DNA from: Janthinobacterium tructae
GTDB lineage: Bacteria; Pseudomonadota; Gammaproteobacteria; Burkholderiales; Burkholderiaceae_D
Assembly: GCF_006517255.1 (NCBI RefSeq)
Contig: NZ_CP041185.1
Location: 5,394,001-5,458,000, forward strand
Direction: 5' to 3'
DNA length: 64,000 bases
Of this stretch, positions 25,762-35,218 are shown one piece after another (position 1 is the first letter of the stretch; every line of letters starts with the position of its first letter). The translations under genes were made by a program, and so were the position numbers. The notes beneath the pieces are model-generated. The model was given only the letters and a program-made list of their open reading frames with translations, had not been told where the DNA came from and searched no databases.

Positions 25762-26283
25762 TTATGCTTGGCGCGCATACGCAAACATATGCTGCACATA
25801 CTCGGCCTTGCCTAGCGGCACGCCGTTATGCCGCAGGATGTTGTAGGCCGTCACCAGGTGAAAATAGAACTGCGGCGTGGCCCAGTTGAGCGCGTATTCC
25901 AGGCCCGTCATGTCGAAGCTCAAGCCGCCAGCCAGGGTGATCGACACGGGCTGCTGCGCGCTGTCATCGACCGCTGCGCGATCCGCCGCAGCGAGCATTG
26001 CCAGGGTGTCCTCGATCAGCGTCTTGGCTTGCCGCATGTCGGCGGGCGTGGCGAGCTGGGGCAGCGCTTTCTGCGTCAGCCGGCACACGGCTTCCTGCGC
26101 CTGCGTGCACGTGAATTCCACCTGGCGCGCCAGGGTGTGCATGTCGGGTGCCAGGCGCGCGTCGAGCAGGTTTTGTACCTCAAAACCCAGCGCCTGGGCG
26201 CGTTCTTCGCCTTTGCTTAGCAGGGTGCTTAGGGAGCGCAGCATTTGTGCGAAGCAGGGGATGGTAATGGCGTAGACCGACAT
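25762..26283 (-). CDS. DUF1993 family protein
   Basis: 173 residues from ATG 26283. SVYAITIPCFAQMLRSLSTLLSKGEERAQALGF at the start, LLDARLAPDMHTLARQVEFTC, and FYFHLVTAYNILRHNGVPLGKAEYVQHMF at the end are the hallmarks of DUF1993, a DinB-like four-helix family of unknown function. Length is normal. A 28-residue upstream extension has no support. Confidence 0.88.
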   Translation of the reverse strand: MSVYAITIPCFAQMLRSLSTLLSKGEERAQALGFEVQNLLDARLAPDMHTLARQVEFTCTQAQEAVCRLTQKALPQLATPADMRQAKTLIEDTLAMLAAADRAAVDDSAQQPVSITLAGGLSFDMTGLEYALNWATPQFYFHLVTAYNILRHNGVPLGKAEYVQHMFAYARQA

Positions 26284-26482
26284 GGATAGTCCTCGATTGA
26301 GTGGAGATGCAGGGGCCTGGCGCCAGATGGGGCCAGGGCATGCCCAAGGCGGACCAGATATTAGCATATTGAAATTTGTAATGATTTGCTAAAGGACTGC
26401 CGTTCCCGCTACCATGGCAGCCTCGGATGGCCAGCCCAGGCTGGCTGCCCGGGTTTGCGTATTTTCCCTCGATAGGAACTCC

Positions 26483-27028
26483 ATGAAATCACTCGTCACC
26501 AGCGCCGTCTTCGCTTCCTTGCTGGGCTTGCTGCCGGCCGCTGCGCAAGCGCAAGATGCACGCGATCAATTCTTCGCGACCCTGGAAAGCCTGTGCGGCC
26601 AGCAATTTGACGGTGTGCTGGTGTATCCCAAGGATCCGCGGCATGATTTCGCGGGCAAGCGCCTGCATGCGGACTTTGCCGCTTGCGGCGAGCGGCAAAT
26701 CAAGGTGCCGTTCCAGGTGGGCGAGGACAAGTCGCGAACCTGGATCATCAGCCGCACGCCGGCGGGACTGGCCTTGCAGCACGATCACCGCCACGCGGAC
26801 GGTACGCCCGACGCCGTGACCATGTATGGCGGCATGGCCAGTACAGCTGGCTCGGCCTTGTCGCAATCGTTCCTGGCCGACGACTACACGGCCATGCTGG
26901 TCAAGGGTGCGGCCACAAATGTGTGGACCATCAGCATCAGCGCCGACGGCTCAACCCTTACGTATCACCTGGAGCGCGACGCCCAGCCGCGCGCCACCGT
27001 AGTGTTCAAGCGTAGCGGCGCCGGTTAA
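26483..27028 (+). CDS. secreted hypothetical protein
   Basis: 181 residues from ATG 26483, preceded by GATAGGAACTCC. Signal peptide MKSLVTSAVFASLLGLLPAAAQA with cleavage likely after AQA. The mature domain (ESLCGQQFDGVLVYPKD, LHADFAACGERQIKVPF, TWIISRT, LQHDHRHADGTPD) contains two Cys and a His-rich turn. It recalls a family of small periplasmic proteins but I cannot name it. Not in an obvious operon. Confidence 0.75.
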   Translation: MKSLVTSAVFASLLGLLPAAAQAQDARDQFFATLESLCGQQFDGVLVYPKDPRHDFAGKRLHADFAACGERQIKVPFQVGEDKSRTWIISRTPAGLALQHDHRHADGTPDAVTMYGGMASTAGSALSQSFLADDYTAMLVKGAATNVWTISISADGSTLTYHLERDAQPRATVVFKRSGAG

Positions 27029-27139
27029 GTTCAGTTCGGTCCGTTCCGGGTTCTTGCTGGAGGAGCTGCCGGGCCGTGCTCCAGCGTGCCCATCGGACAT
27101 GCTACAGTCCGCCATCGCCGCCTTCCTCGATCATTATCG

Positions 27140-27565
27140 ATGCCTACCTGGACTTCCCCGCCACAACTCGTCGCCCTTGCCGCCTTTTATGTGCAGGCGC
27201 AAGCCCAGCCGGATGCCTTCAGCGACGCGGCCTTCCTCGATGCCGTCAAGGCTGCCCACTGGCCCACCAACTGCTGGAGTTACATGGAGGCGTCATTCGC
27301 CATCATCGCCCCCGCTTGCCTGCTGCGTCCGCATCTGGCCGCCGAGCTGATCGCCATGCCTATCGACGCCATGATCGCGGGTGGCCTGGAGGATGCGGGG
27401 CAAGTCATCGCGATCGGCCTGGACTGCGCCAGGCGCGACGCGCCGTATGTGGCGCCGAGCGAGGAGGGCAAGCGCTGGCTGACGCAGGTGTGGCCGGGAT
27501 TGGGAGAACTGATCGGGCAGGTATTTGCGGCCAGGCTGCAAGCGGCGCTGGCCGATGAAGATTGA
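27140..27565 (+). CDS. hypothetical protein
   Basis: 141 residues if started at ATG 27140; a longer form starts at 27086. No clear ribosome site for either, so the start is uncertain. Helical: PPQLVALAAFYVQAQAQPDAFSD, YMEASFAIIAPACLLRPHLAAELIAMP, then LTQVWPGLGELIGQVFAARLQAAL. No motif recognised. It lies 27 bp before the next hypothetical gene on the same strand. Confidence 0.6.
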   Translation: MPTWTSPPQLVALAAFYVQAQAQPDAFSDAAFLDAVKAAHWPTNCWSYMEASFAIIAPACLLRPHLAAELIAMPIDAMIAGGLEDAGQVIAIGLDCARRDAPYVAPSEEGKRWLTQVWPGLGELIGQVFAARLQAALADED

Positions 27566-27592
27566 TGTAACTATAAACTGACAGGAATACAC

Positions 27593-28018
27593 ATGATTGC
27601 AGGAAATTTCTTCCCTCGCGACTATAAAAATTTTCCTTTCAAGCAAGGAGATCTGCTGCTTTCTCAAGACGAGGGCGGCAAGTTTTCTGTTTCCAAGGTG
27701 TTGAAGATAGATACAGTCGAGGTCGGCCGCGGCGAGGCGATTTACCTGGGCGGCAAGGACATCGTGGCAACGGAGGACGATTACCTGTTGATCATCGGCT
27801 GTGCGTACGGCGAATACGAGTTTGACACGGCCGAGGAGGCGCAGGCTGCGGCGCACGAGGGCAGCTGGACGGTCAGGATAGGCCACGCTCCGAATCGCAG
27901 TCCGGGCGCGGCGGCGGGGCAGTCATTGATTGGCCATGAACCCGTTCATGAAAGCGAGCTGGAGGGCTACCGTCTGTGGAAGGAAGCGTTTGATGCGGGC
28001 GAGGCTGGCGTGTTCTGA
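27593..28018 (+). CDS. hypothetical protein
   Basis: 141 residues, ATG at 27593. Probable beta-rich N-terminal half (FPFKQGDLLLSQDEGGKFSVSKVLKI, AIYLGGKDIVATEDDYLLIIG) and an acidic C-terminal half ending SELEGYRLWKEAFDAGEAGVF. It is more weakly GC-biased at its start than its neighbours. No known family recognised. Confidence 0.7.
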   Translation: MIAGNFFPRDYKNFPFKQGDLLLSQDEGGKFSVSKVLKIDTVEVGRGEAIYLGGKDIVATEDDYLLIIGCAYGEYEFDTAEEAQAAAHEGSWTVRIGHAPNRSPGAAAGQSLIGHEPVHESELEGYRLWKEAFDAGEAGVF

Positions 28019-28115
28019 CTCCGACGTGGCCTGTTGTGTGGCGGATACTTCCTCTTGACCAAGGAAACTGGTTTGCGTTAGGGTATACGTAACTACTTAC
28101 ATATATTCCGATCTC

Positions 28116-29072
28116 ATGTCCTCCAACCTGCAAACCTATGGTTCCCTGATGCTGGCCAGCCGCCTGCGCCGTCTTTCCGATCAACTGTATGCCGGTGTCG
28201 ATACCAGCTATCTGGCGGCCGGCGTCGAACTGACGTCGCGCTGTTTCCCCCTGTTATTGCTGCTGCGTGACAACGGTCCCACGGCGATCACGGCCCTGGC
28301 CGCGCAGATCGGGCAGACGCATCCGGTGGTGGTGCAACTGGGGCGCAAGCTGCTCGACGCTGGCGTGGTGGTGGAGCTGCCGGACGCCAAGGATGAGCGG
28401 CGCCGCCTGCTGGCGCTGTCCGACGCGGGGCGCGCTTTGCTGCGCACCATGGCGCCCCTGTGGGATGACGTGCGCGCAGCCGTCGATACGGTATTCGAAC
28501 ACGGTACGCCGCAATTGATGGCCAGCCTCGACCGCGCGGAAGCGCGCTTGCAATCGCAAGGTTTCGGCGAGATGATCGCCGCCTGCCGGCGCCAGCGCGA
28601 GCGGGCTGCCGTGGAAATCATCGACTACGCCGCGCCCTACGCGGCCGATTTCAAGCGCCTGAATATTGCATGGCTGGAACGCTATTTCTATGTCGAGGCG
28701 CTGGACGACATGGTGCTGTCCGATCCGCAACGTTCGATTCTCGACGCTGGCGGGCAGATTTTCCTGGCGCGCCTGGACGGCAAGATCGTCGGCACCTGCG
28801 CCCTGATCCGCGCCGGCGAGGCCAGCATCGAGCTGTCGAAGATGGCCGTCACGCCCGAGTGCCAGGGCCTGGGCATCGCGCGCCGGCTGATCGAACGGGC
28901 CTTCGACGCCTTCGAGGCCAGCGGCGCGCAACTGTTGTTCCTGGAATCGAACAGCAAGCTGGCGCCCGCCATCCGTCTGTATGAAAGCAGCGGCTTTGCC
29001 CACGTGGCGCGGCCCGCTGGCGACGCGCATTACCAGCGCGCCGACGTCTACATGGAGTGGCAGGGCAGGTAG
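28116..29072 (+). CDS. MarR-type regulator fused to GNAT acetyltransferase
   Basis: 318 residues. Residues 1-150 form a MarR winged helix (ITALAAQIGQTHPVVVQLGRKL recognition part, wing DAKDERRRLLALSDAG). Residues about 180-318 are a GNAT domain with the acetyl-CoA loop CQGLGIARRLIERAF and SGFAHV near the end. Such bifunctional proteins are common in this phylum. Substrate and targets are unknown. A partial inverted repeat (GTAA-CTAC-TTAC) about 20 bp before the start could be its own operator. Confidence 0.88.
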   Translation: MSSNLQTYGSLMLASRLRRLSDQLYAGVDTSYLAAGVELTSRCFPLLLLLRDNGPTAITALAAQIGQTHPVVVQLGRKLLDAGVVVELPDAKDERRRLLALSDAGRALLRTMAPLWDDVRAAVDTVFEHGTPQLMASLDRAEARLQSQGFGEMIAACRRQRERAAVEIIDYAAPYAADFKRLNIAWLERYFYVEALDDMVLSDPQRSILDAGGQIFLARLDGKIVGTCALIRAGEASIELSKMAVTPECQGLGIARRLIERAFDAFEASGAQLLFLESNSKLAPAIRLYESSGFAHVARPAGDAHYQRADVYMEWQGR

Positions 29073-29178
29073 CACACGCCAGGGCGCCACGCGGCGCTCC
29101 CCATCGGCCGTCTCCCGCGTTACAATACGCGCACCCATAACGGAACTCAGGTTCCACTATTCGAGACGCCGACGCCGC

Positions 29179-29817
29179 ATGCCTTCCTTCCCGATGCCCT
29201 TCCCGCAGATGATCGTTCCACCGGAGCCCACCCAGGCGCGCAGCAAGCAGGCGTTCGAGCGTCTGCTGCTGGTAGGCGAACAGTTGCTGGCGGAAAACCG
29301 TTTCGATGAAATCGGCGTGGCCGACCTTGCCAGGCTGGCGGAAACATCTGTCGGTACTTTTTACCGTTTATTAGGCGACAAGGACACCTTGAGCCGCTTG
29401 CTGCTGCAGCGCTTTTTTTCCGACATGGTGGAAAAGGTCGAGACCCTGACGGAGTTGCGCCAGTGGGAAGGGCGCAGCCTGGAAGACTTCATCCGCGCCA
29501 TGGTGGCCATGTTCGTGGCCGTGAATGGCGGGCGCAGCGGCGTCTTGCGGGCCTTGATCACGCGCGCGTCGCAGGATGCGCAATTTCGCGACAGGGTGCA
29601 CCAGATCAATCATCTGATTTCGCAACGCACGGTCGCCGTGCTGGCCAGCAAGTCGTCCAGCATCCGCCACCCGAATCCCACGCAGGCGATGATGGTGGTG
29701 CCGCCCGTGCTGCTGGGTATCCTGAACCAGCATACCCTGACGGGTTCGCTTTCCTTTTTGTCGGGCGCGGCACTGGAAGATGAACTGGTGCGTGTTGCTT
29801 TAAATTACCTGACTTAA
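29179..29817 (+). CDS. TetR-family transcriptional regulator
   Basis: 212 residues from ATG 29179; the Met at residue 6 or 11 is also possible. The N-terminal helix-turn-helix is seen in RLLLVGEQLLAENRFDEIGVADLARLAETSVGTFYRLLGDKDTL, followed by an all-helical ligand domain. The next gene on the same strand is an alpha/beta hydrolase, separated by 116 bp carrying two inverted repeats, which suggests local control. Confidence 0.88.
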   Translation: MPSFPMPFPQMIVPPEPTQARSKQAFERLLLVGEQLLAENRFDEIGVADLARLAETSVGTFYRLLGDKDTLSRLLLQRFFSDMVEKVETLTELRQWEGRSLEDFIRAMVAMFVAVNGGRSGVLRALITRASQDAQFRDRVHQINHLISQRTVAVLASKSSSIRHPNPTQAMMVVPPVLLGILNQHTLTGSLSFLSGAALEDELVRVALNYLT

Positions 29818-29842
29818 GATATTTATCGATTTAACTTGAAAT

Positions 29843-29888
29843 CGGAATTCGGATTCCGTATTATGTTTTCCAACAGCAGGAAAACATA
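29843..29888. promoter_or_regulatory. inverted repeats upstream of the alpha/beta hydrolase
   Basis: CGGAAT-TCGG-ATTCCG (29843-29858), then a perfect 10-bp inverted repeat TATGTTTTCC/GGAAAACATA (29862-29871 and 29879-29888). Either could be an operator for the adjacent TetR protein. Confidence 0.5.
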
Positions 29889-29933
29889 TTCCTGCACCTG
29901 AACACAAAGCATGTTCAACAGCAAGGAGACAGA

Positions 29934-30728
29934 ATGCGGCGTCACACGACATCCGATGTTCCATTGCATTACCTCGACCTGGGCAAGGGGCAGGGCGATC
30001 CCGTGTTTTTGTTGCACGGCCTCGGTTCCTGCGCCGAAGACTGGCGCCCGCAAATTGACGCGCTCGGCAGCAGCTATCGCCTGATCGTGCCCGATATGCG
30101 CGGTCATGGCGCCAGTCCGGCGCCAGACGGCGACTGGCAGATCGGCGACTTCGCCAACGACCTCTTCAACCTGATGGACCAGCTCGACGTGCCGCGTGCG
30201 CACATCGTCGGCTTTTCCCTGGGCGGCATGGTGGGCCTGGAAATGGCCAACCGCGCCCCCGGCCGGGTAGCCAGTTTGTGCCTGATCAACTCGCAACCGT
30301 TTCAGGGCAGCAAGCCGGCGTCTTTGCTGTTTGCCTACTGGCTGCGCCGCACGGTGATCGCTACCTTCGGCCTGAAATCCATGGGCAAGATCATCGGCAA
30401 GAAACTGTTTCCCGATCCATCCCAGCAAGCGCTGGTCGGGCGCTTCGCCACGCAGATGGCAGGCATGGACAAGCGCGCCTATCTGGCCGCGCTGGACGCC
30501 ATTTTCCACTGGGATATCGAACTTCACTTCCAGGCCCTGGCCATGCCCGTCTTCATCATGGCGGCCGACCAGGATTACACGCCCGTCGCCAGCAAGCGGG
30601 CCTTTGCCGCACAGTTTCAGCAGTGCGAGATCGAGATCATCGCGAACTCGCGCCATGCCACGCCCCTGGACCAGGCGCAGCGTGTGAATACCTTGTTGCA
30701 GTCCTTCCTCGCCACACATTCAAAATAA
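29934..30728 (+). CDS. alpha/beta hydrolase
   Basis: 264 residues with AGGAGACAG before the ATG. Oxyanion motif LLHGLGSC, nucleophile elbow GFSLGG, acid Asp in MAADQDYTP and His in SRHATPLD complete the catalytic set. DMRGHGAS is typical of the fold. No signal peptide, so cytoplasmic. Substrate unknown; 3-oxoadipate enol-lactonase-like and esterase members look alike. Possibly controlled by the TetR protein upstream. Confidence 0.88.
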   Translation: MRRHTTSDVPLHYLDLGKGQGDPVFLLHGLGSCAEDWRPQIDALGSSYRLIVPDMRGHGASPAPDGDWQIGDFANDLFNLMDQLDVPRAHIVGFSLGGMVGLEMANRAPGRVASLCLINSQPFQGSKPASLLFAYWLRRTVIATFGLKSMGKIIGKKLFPDPSQQALVGRFATQMAGMDKRAYLAALDAIFHWDIELHFQALAMPVFIMAADQDYTPVASKRAFAAQFQQCEIEIIANSRHATPLDQAQRVNTLLQSFLATHSK

Positions 30729-30875
30729 ACAGGCCACTCGCCGCACGGGCAGGGGCCGGGAAACAGTCATCGCAGGGCAGGTGCACGCTTTTTGCGCGCG
30801 GGTACCGTTACGTCTTGCGATCCTGGAATCCGGCCGTCTTCCCTGGTGGTAAGCAAGCCTGACATTGGAGACGCT

Positions 30876-33080
30876 ATGAAACTTGCTTTGAAATTAATGC
30901 CCGCCGCCCTTGCCGTTGCCGGTGCCTTTGCCACCCAGGCCCAGGCGCAGGAAGCCACTCCCGCTGCTGCCAGCACGGCCCAGGAAGCCAGCGATGCGAA
31001 AGAACGCATGGAAACCGTGACGGTTTCTGCCCGCCGCCGCGAAGAGCGGCTGCAGGACGTGCCGCTGGCCGTCACGGCGTTTTCCGCCAAGGCCCTGGAA
31101 CGGGCGAATATCCAGAACCTGGCCGACTTGCAGGAGCGCGTGCCGAACCTGACCGTGTACGCCTCGCGCGGCACGAATACCACGCTGACGGCCTTCATTC
31201 GCGGCGTGGGCCAGGCCGACCCCGTCTGGGGCGTGGATCCGGGCGTGGGCATTTATTTTGATGACGTCTACATGGCCCGTCCGCAAGGCGCGCTGCTCGA
31301 CGTGTTCGACGTGCAGCGCATCGAAGTACTGCGCGGCCCGCAAGGCACCCTGTACGGCAAGAACACCATCGGCGGCGCCATCAAGTACATTTCGCGCCCC
31401 CTGGCGAAGGAAAACGGCGCCTCGGCGGAAGTGGGCATTGGCAATTACAACCAGCGCAACTTCAAGGCGGCCTTCAACCTGGCCAACGAGAATGGCACCT
31501 GGCGCGCGCGCCTGGCGGCCGCCAAGCTGGACCGCGATGGCTTCGGCCGCAACACATTTAATGGCGAACAGGTAAGCGACCAGGACAGCACGGCAGCGCG
31601 CCTGTCCGTCGGCTACTTTTCGCAGGACATCCCCCTCACCGTCGTGCTGAGCCTGGACGCCACGGATGACAAGTCGGGCGTGCGCGGCTTCCAGCGCATG
31701 GGCGTGAGCGCCTTCGACCCGCTCAAGCGTCCCGCCAGCATGGATGCGTATGACATCCAGAGCGGCATGCCGGGCAACAACTTCACGCACAACCGGGGCG
31801 GTTCGCTGGTGGCCAACTACACGCTGTCGAACGAGTGGTCCGTGAAAGTGATCGGCGCCAAGCGGCGCAGCACGTCCGAGCAAACCATCGACTTCGACGG
31901 CTTGCCGCAACCGATTGCCGACGTGTTTGGCGATTCGCGCGACGAACAGAAAAGCCTGGAATTGCAGGCGTCATATAGCGGCGACTACGGCGCCGGCGTG
32001 ATCGGCCTGTACCGCTTCGAAGGCACGGCCGGCGGCGGCATCTACAACAACTTCCTGGGGCGCCAGTTCACGGCCGCTGTCAGCACGGTAGAGACGGACA
32101 GCACGGCGCTGTACACGGACTGGACCTGGCCGCTGGGCAGGGTGTGGAGCATCAATGCGGGCTTGCGCCACACGCGCGAGGAAAAGCGCGCCATCGTGCT
32201 CAACCGCGCCTTTGCCGACGTGGGCTTCACGCGGCCCATCCAGACGGCGGCCGACTTCGACAAGTCCTTGTCGGTCAGCAATACCTCGCCGAAAATCTCC
32301 GTGCGCTATGAAGCGTCGAAGACGACGAATTTCTACAGCAACCTGTCGCGCGGTTTCAAGTCGGGCGGCTACAACGTGCGCGCCAACAACCTGGTGGTGC
32401 CCGATTCCGCGCGCCCCTACAAGGATGAAAAACTCGACGCGCTGGAAGTGGGCATGAAATACGCGGCACCCGACGACACGTTTGACGCCAACGTGGCCCT
32501 GTTCTACAACCGCTACAAGGATATTCAGTTGTCCGTGTTTACCAGCTATGTGCAGCCGGGCGGCGTGCCGGGCTTCTATGGCGACTTCACGAATGCGGGC
32601 AAGGCGACGGTGAAAGGCGCGGAATTCGAATTCTCGTGGCGGCCGAACCGCCAGTGGGAAGTCAACGGCTTCCTCGCCTTGCTCGATGCCAACTATGACG
32701 AGTTCATGAGCGGCGGCAAGAACATTGCGGATACGCAAAAGTTCAGCAATACGCCAGCGCGGCAAGTGGGCTTGAATGTGACGCGCACGGACCGCGACGT
32801 CTTCGGCGGCGCCCTGCGCAGCATGGTCGGCTACGGCTATCGCAGCAAGGTCTACCCGACCACGGACTTGAGCGAAACCCTGGCGCAAGGCGGCTACAGC
32901 ATCTGGACGGCTGGTGTCGTGTGGGAAGCGCCGAAGAACTGGACCTTCAGCCTGCACGGCAGCAACCTGGGCAACAAGCGCTACCGCACGGATGGCTACA
33001 ACATTCCCGCCGTCTTCATCCTCGACGGTTTCTATGGCCCGCCGCGCCAGATCATCGCCAAGGCGGGCTACAAATTTTAA
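30876..33080 (+). CDS. TonB-dependent receptor
   Basis: 734 residues, ATG 30876 with TTGGAGACGCT. Signal peptide ends AQAQE. TonB box METVTVSARRREERLQDVPLAV, plug FIRGVGQADPVWGVDPGVGIYFDDVYMARPQGALLD and VLRGPQGTLYGKNTIGGAI. The barrel ends GPPRQIIAKAGYKF with a C-terminal Phe. This is the subfamily with RRREExxQDVP, common in sphingomonads and Oxalobacteraceae, and often for non-iron ligands. Ligand unknown. Confidence 0.92.
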   Translation: MKLALKLMPAALAVAGAFATQAQAQEATPAAASTAQEASDAKERMETVTVSARRREERLQDVPLAVTAFSAKALERANIQNLADLQERVPNLTVYASRGTNTTLTAFIRGVGQADPVWGVDPGVGIYFDDVYMARPQGALLDVFDVQRIEVLRGPQGTLYGKNTIGGAIKYISRPLAKENGASAEVGIGNYNQRNFKAAFNLANENGTWRARLAAAKLDRDGFGRNTFNGEQVSDQDSTAARLSVGYFSQDIPLTVVLSLDATDDKSGVRGFQRMGVSAFDPLKRPASMDAYDIQSGMPGNNFTHNRGGSLVANYTLSNEWSVKVIGAKRRSTSEQTIDFDGLPQPIADVFGDSRDEQKSLELQASYSGDYGAGVIGLYRFEGTAGGGIYNNFLGRQFTAAVSTVETDSTALYTDWTWPLGRVWSINAGLRHTREEKRAIVLNRAFADVGFTRPIQTAADFDKSLSVSNTSPKISVRYEASKTTNFYSNLSRGFKSGGYNVRANNLVVPDSARPYKDEKLDALEVGMKYAAPDDTFDANVALFYNRYKDIQLSVFTSYVQPGGVPGFYGDFTNAGKATVKGAEFEFSWRPNRQWEVNGFLALLDANYDEFMSGGKNIADTQKFSNTPARQVGLNVTRTDRDVFGGALRSMVGYGYRSKVYPTTDLSETLAQGGYSIWTAGVVWEAPKNWTFSLHGSNLGNKRYRTDGYNIPAVFILDGFYGPPRQIIAKAGYKF

Positions 33081-33095
33081 GGGGGGGTAGAAGTG

Positions 33096-33119
33096 CCGGC
33101 TTGACGGGCGTCAAGCCGG
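33096..33119 (+). terminator. terminator-like hairpin after the TonB receptor
   Basis: Perfect 11-bp stem CCGGCTTGACG/CGTCAAGCCGG with a 2-nt loop, 16 bp behind the stop. It lacks a clean T-run. Confidence 0.6.
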
Positions 33120-33164
33120 GTCGTTGTCGCTGTTTTCGTCGTGAATAATAATCAGGAGACTGGC

Positions 33165-34160
33165 ATGGCACATCTGCATCAGCAACTGCGTCACTTCTTA
33201 TCCGCAATCATCGCCGCCTGCGGCTTGCTGGCCGCGCTGCCGGCGGCCGCTGGCCAGTGGGACTTCGGCCTGTACGCGAGCCTGTGGGGCACGCGCGAAT
33301 ACCAGGTCTGGCTACCGAGCAATTACAATCCGAACACGCCGCTGCCCGTGGTGCTGATGTTGCACGGCTGCGGTTCCGAACCCAACAGCATGGCCGCCGT
33401 CAGCCGCTACAACCAGCTGGCCGACAGCGAGAATTTCATCGTCGTCTATCCGCGCCAGAACGCCACGGCCAACCCCATGCGCTGCTGGAATTTCATGTTG
33501 CCGCTGAATCAGGAGCGGGGTACGGGCGAGCCGGCCGTGCTGATGGGTATCTTGAACAAGGTCAAGAACAAGTATGCGGTACAGGACAGCCGCGTGTACG
33601 TGACGGGCATCTCGGCAGGCGGCGCCATGGCTTCCATCATGGCCGCCTGCTATTCGGACGTGTTCGCTGCCGTGATGGTGCATTCGGGCGGCATGTACAA
33701 GGGCGCCATCGGCATGCTCACGGCCGCCGATTCGCTGTTCAACGGTAGTTCCTTCGACCCGAAAGTGCGCGGCAAGGATGCCTGGCGCTGCTCCGGTTCG
33801 CCGCGCCGCCTGATGCCGACGATGGTGTTCCACGGCACTTCCGACATCGTCGTCAACCCCGTCAACGGCGAGCAAACCATCGAGCAATTCCTGCAGACCA
33901 GCGATGTTGGCGACGATGGCCTCGACAATGACAGCGTGCGCTACCGTGCCGACAGCATCGTGCGCCAGACGGTGCCGTACGGCCGCAGCTATTCCATCGA
34001 CACGTATCTGCACAACGGCGCCGTCATCGCGCAAAAGTACACGGTCGAGGGCATGAATCACGCGTGGAGCGGCGGTCCTCCCGGCTGGCCCTTCAGCGAT
34101 GAGCTGGGCCCGGACGCCACCGTGATCAGCTGGAATTTCTTCAAGCATTACCAGCGTTGA
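33165..34160 (+). CDS. exported PHB depolymerase-family esterase
   Basis: 331 residues; ATG 33165 with AGGAGACTGGC was preferred to a GTG eight codons earlier. Signal peptide ends LPAAAG. The mature enzyme has LMLHGCG for the oxyanion hole, the lipase box GISAGGAMA (S150), FHGTSDIVVNP for the acid, and GMNHAWSGG with the catalytic His. This is the Esterase_PHB pattern found in secreted polyhydroxyalkanoate depolymerases and feruloyl/acetyl-xylan esterases. No substrate-binding domain follows. Confidence 0.9.
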   Translation: MAHLHQQLRHFLSAIIAACGLLAALPAAAGQWDFGLYASLWGTREYQVWLPSNYNPNTPLPVVLMLHGCGSEPNSMAAVSRYNQLADSENFIVVYPRQNATANPMRCWNFMLPLNQERGTGEPAVLMGILNKVKNKYAVQDSRVYVTGISAGGAMASIMAACYSDVFAAVMVHSGGMYKGAIGMLTAADSLFNGSSFDPKVRGKDAWRCSGSPRRLMPTMVFHGTSDIVVNPVNGEQTIEQFLQTSDVGDDGLDNDSVRYRADSIVRQTVPYGRSYSIDTYLHNGAVIAQKYTVEGMNHAWSGGPPGWPFSDELGPDATVISWNFFKHYQR

Positions 34161-34188
34161 TGGCGTGAGGAACTGCGGCTTGTACAAT

Positions 34189-34209
34189 GGGGCGCAGCGA
34201 TTGCGCCCC
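34189..34209 (+). terminator. hairpin before the HExxH lipoprotein gene
   Basis: GGGGCGCA/TGCGCCCC with a 5-nt loop, ending 5 bp before an ATG at 34215. It would bury the ribosome site of that ATG, favouring the start at 34233. No T-run, so it is either a weak terminator of the esterase gene or a leader structure. Confidence 0.5.
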
Positions 34210-34232
34210 ACTTTATGCCTGTGAAAGATCCC

Positions 34233-35096
34233 ATGCCTGCTTGCCGCCTGTTGTCCTGTCTTGCCCTTGCATTGCTGTCCGCCTGCTCCAGTGTCGGCCC
34301 GTCTGCGCCATCGACGGCCGACGTGCAGGCGTTCGAGCGTGCCGCCCAGCAAGACAGCATGCGCAGCGAATGCGACTGGAGCGTGCGCTATGCGCCCGTC
34401 GCACCGAAGGACGCCAGCGTGGCGCAACTGCAGGCGATCGCCACGGCGCGCCTGGGGGCCTTGCAACTGCTGCCCGCCTGGACCCTGTCCATGCCCGACA
34501 GCGCGGCGCGCGCCTTTACAGAGTCGGAGCAAGACCGCGCCGGGCTGCAATTGTTGCTCAGCATCGTACTGCCCGCCATGGAGCGCTACCCGGTCGGCGT
34601 CTTCGCGCGCACGGGCTTGCGCCACGTCGTCCTTGTCAAGGATCTGAGCGTGGACGGCCAGCGCCGCCTGGCCATGCCGGCGCCGGAAATCGACAGCGTC
34701 GTCTACGCCGACAACCTGCTGGCCGCCCTGTGTCCATCCGGCATGGAGCTGCGCGTGCACCACGAGTATTACCACTTCATCGAATACCGCCTGTTCAACG
34801 ATTTCTACTACCGTGACCCCGCCTGGCTGGCCCTGAACCCGCCCGGCACAGCCTACGGCCAGGGCGGCGCCACGGCCTACGGCAAGGGCTTCCAGAACCT
34901 GGGCCACCCGCAGCCTGGCCTCGTCAGCCTGTACGCCGCTTACGGTCCCGAGGAAGACAAGGCGGAAGTGTTCGGGTGGATGATGACGCCGGCGTACGCG
35001 CTGCGGCTGGAGCAGTGGAGCTTGACGGACGCAGCGCTGGCTGCAAAGCGGCACGTCTTGCGGCAAGTACTGGACAGCAAGACAACTTCTGACTAA
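34233..35096 (+). CDS. lipoprotein with HExxH metallopeptidase motif
   Basis: 287 residues from ATG 34233 (an ATG at 34215 adds six residues). Lipobox LLSAC with Cys18 makes it a lipoprotein. H177-E-Y-Y-H181 in RVHHEYYHFIEY is a zinc-binding HExxH, and SLYAAYGPEEDKAEVFGWM with E241/E245 offers the third ligand, the layout of the putative zinc-binding metallopeptidase families. Likely acts in the periplasm or on the outer membrane. Substrate unknown. Confidence 0.8.
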   Translation: MPACRLLSCLALALLSACSSVGPSAPSTADVQAFERAAQQDSMRSECDWSVRYAPVAPKDASVAQLQAIATARLGALQLLPAWTLSMPDSAARAFTESEQDRAGLQLLLSIVLPAMERYPVGVFARTGLRHVVLVKDLSVDGQRRLAMPAPEIDSVVYADNLLAALCPSGMELRVHHEYYHFIEYRLFNDFYYRDPAWLALNPPGTAYGQGGATAYGKGFQNLGHPQPGLVSLYAAYGPEEDKAEVFGWMMTPAYALRLEQWSLTDAALAAKRHVLRQVLDSKTTSD

Positions 35097-35218
35097 AGAT
35101 CAAGCTGGTTTCTCCAACTGGCGCACGTCCTGACGCCCGCTCCTCCCTGTATTTCCTGGTAACTATATAATCTGCGCTTGGGCGATCCCCGCCCCTGAAC
35201 GTCGATTGAAGGAATGCC

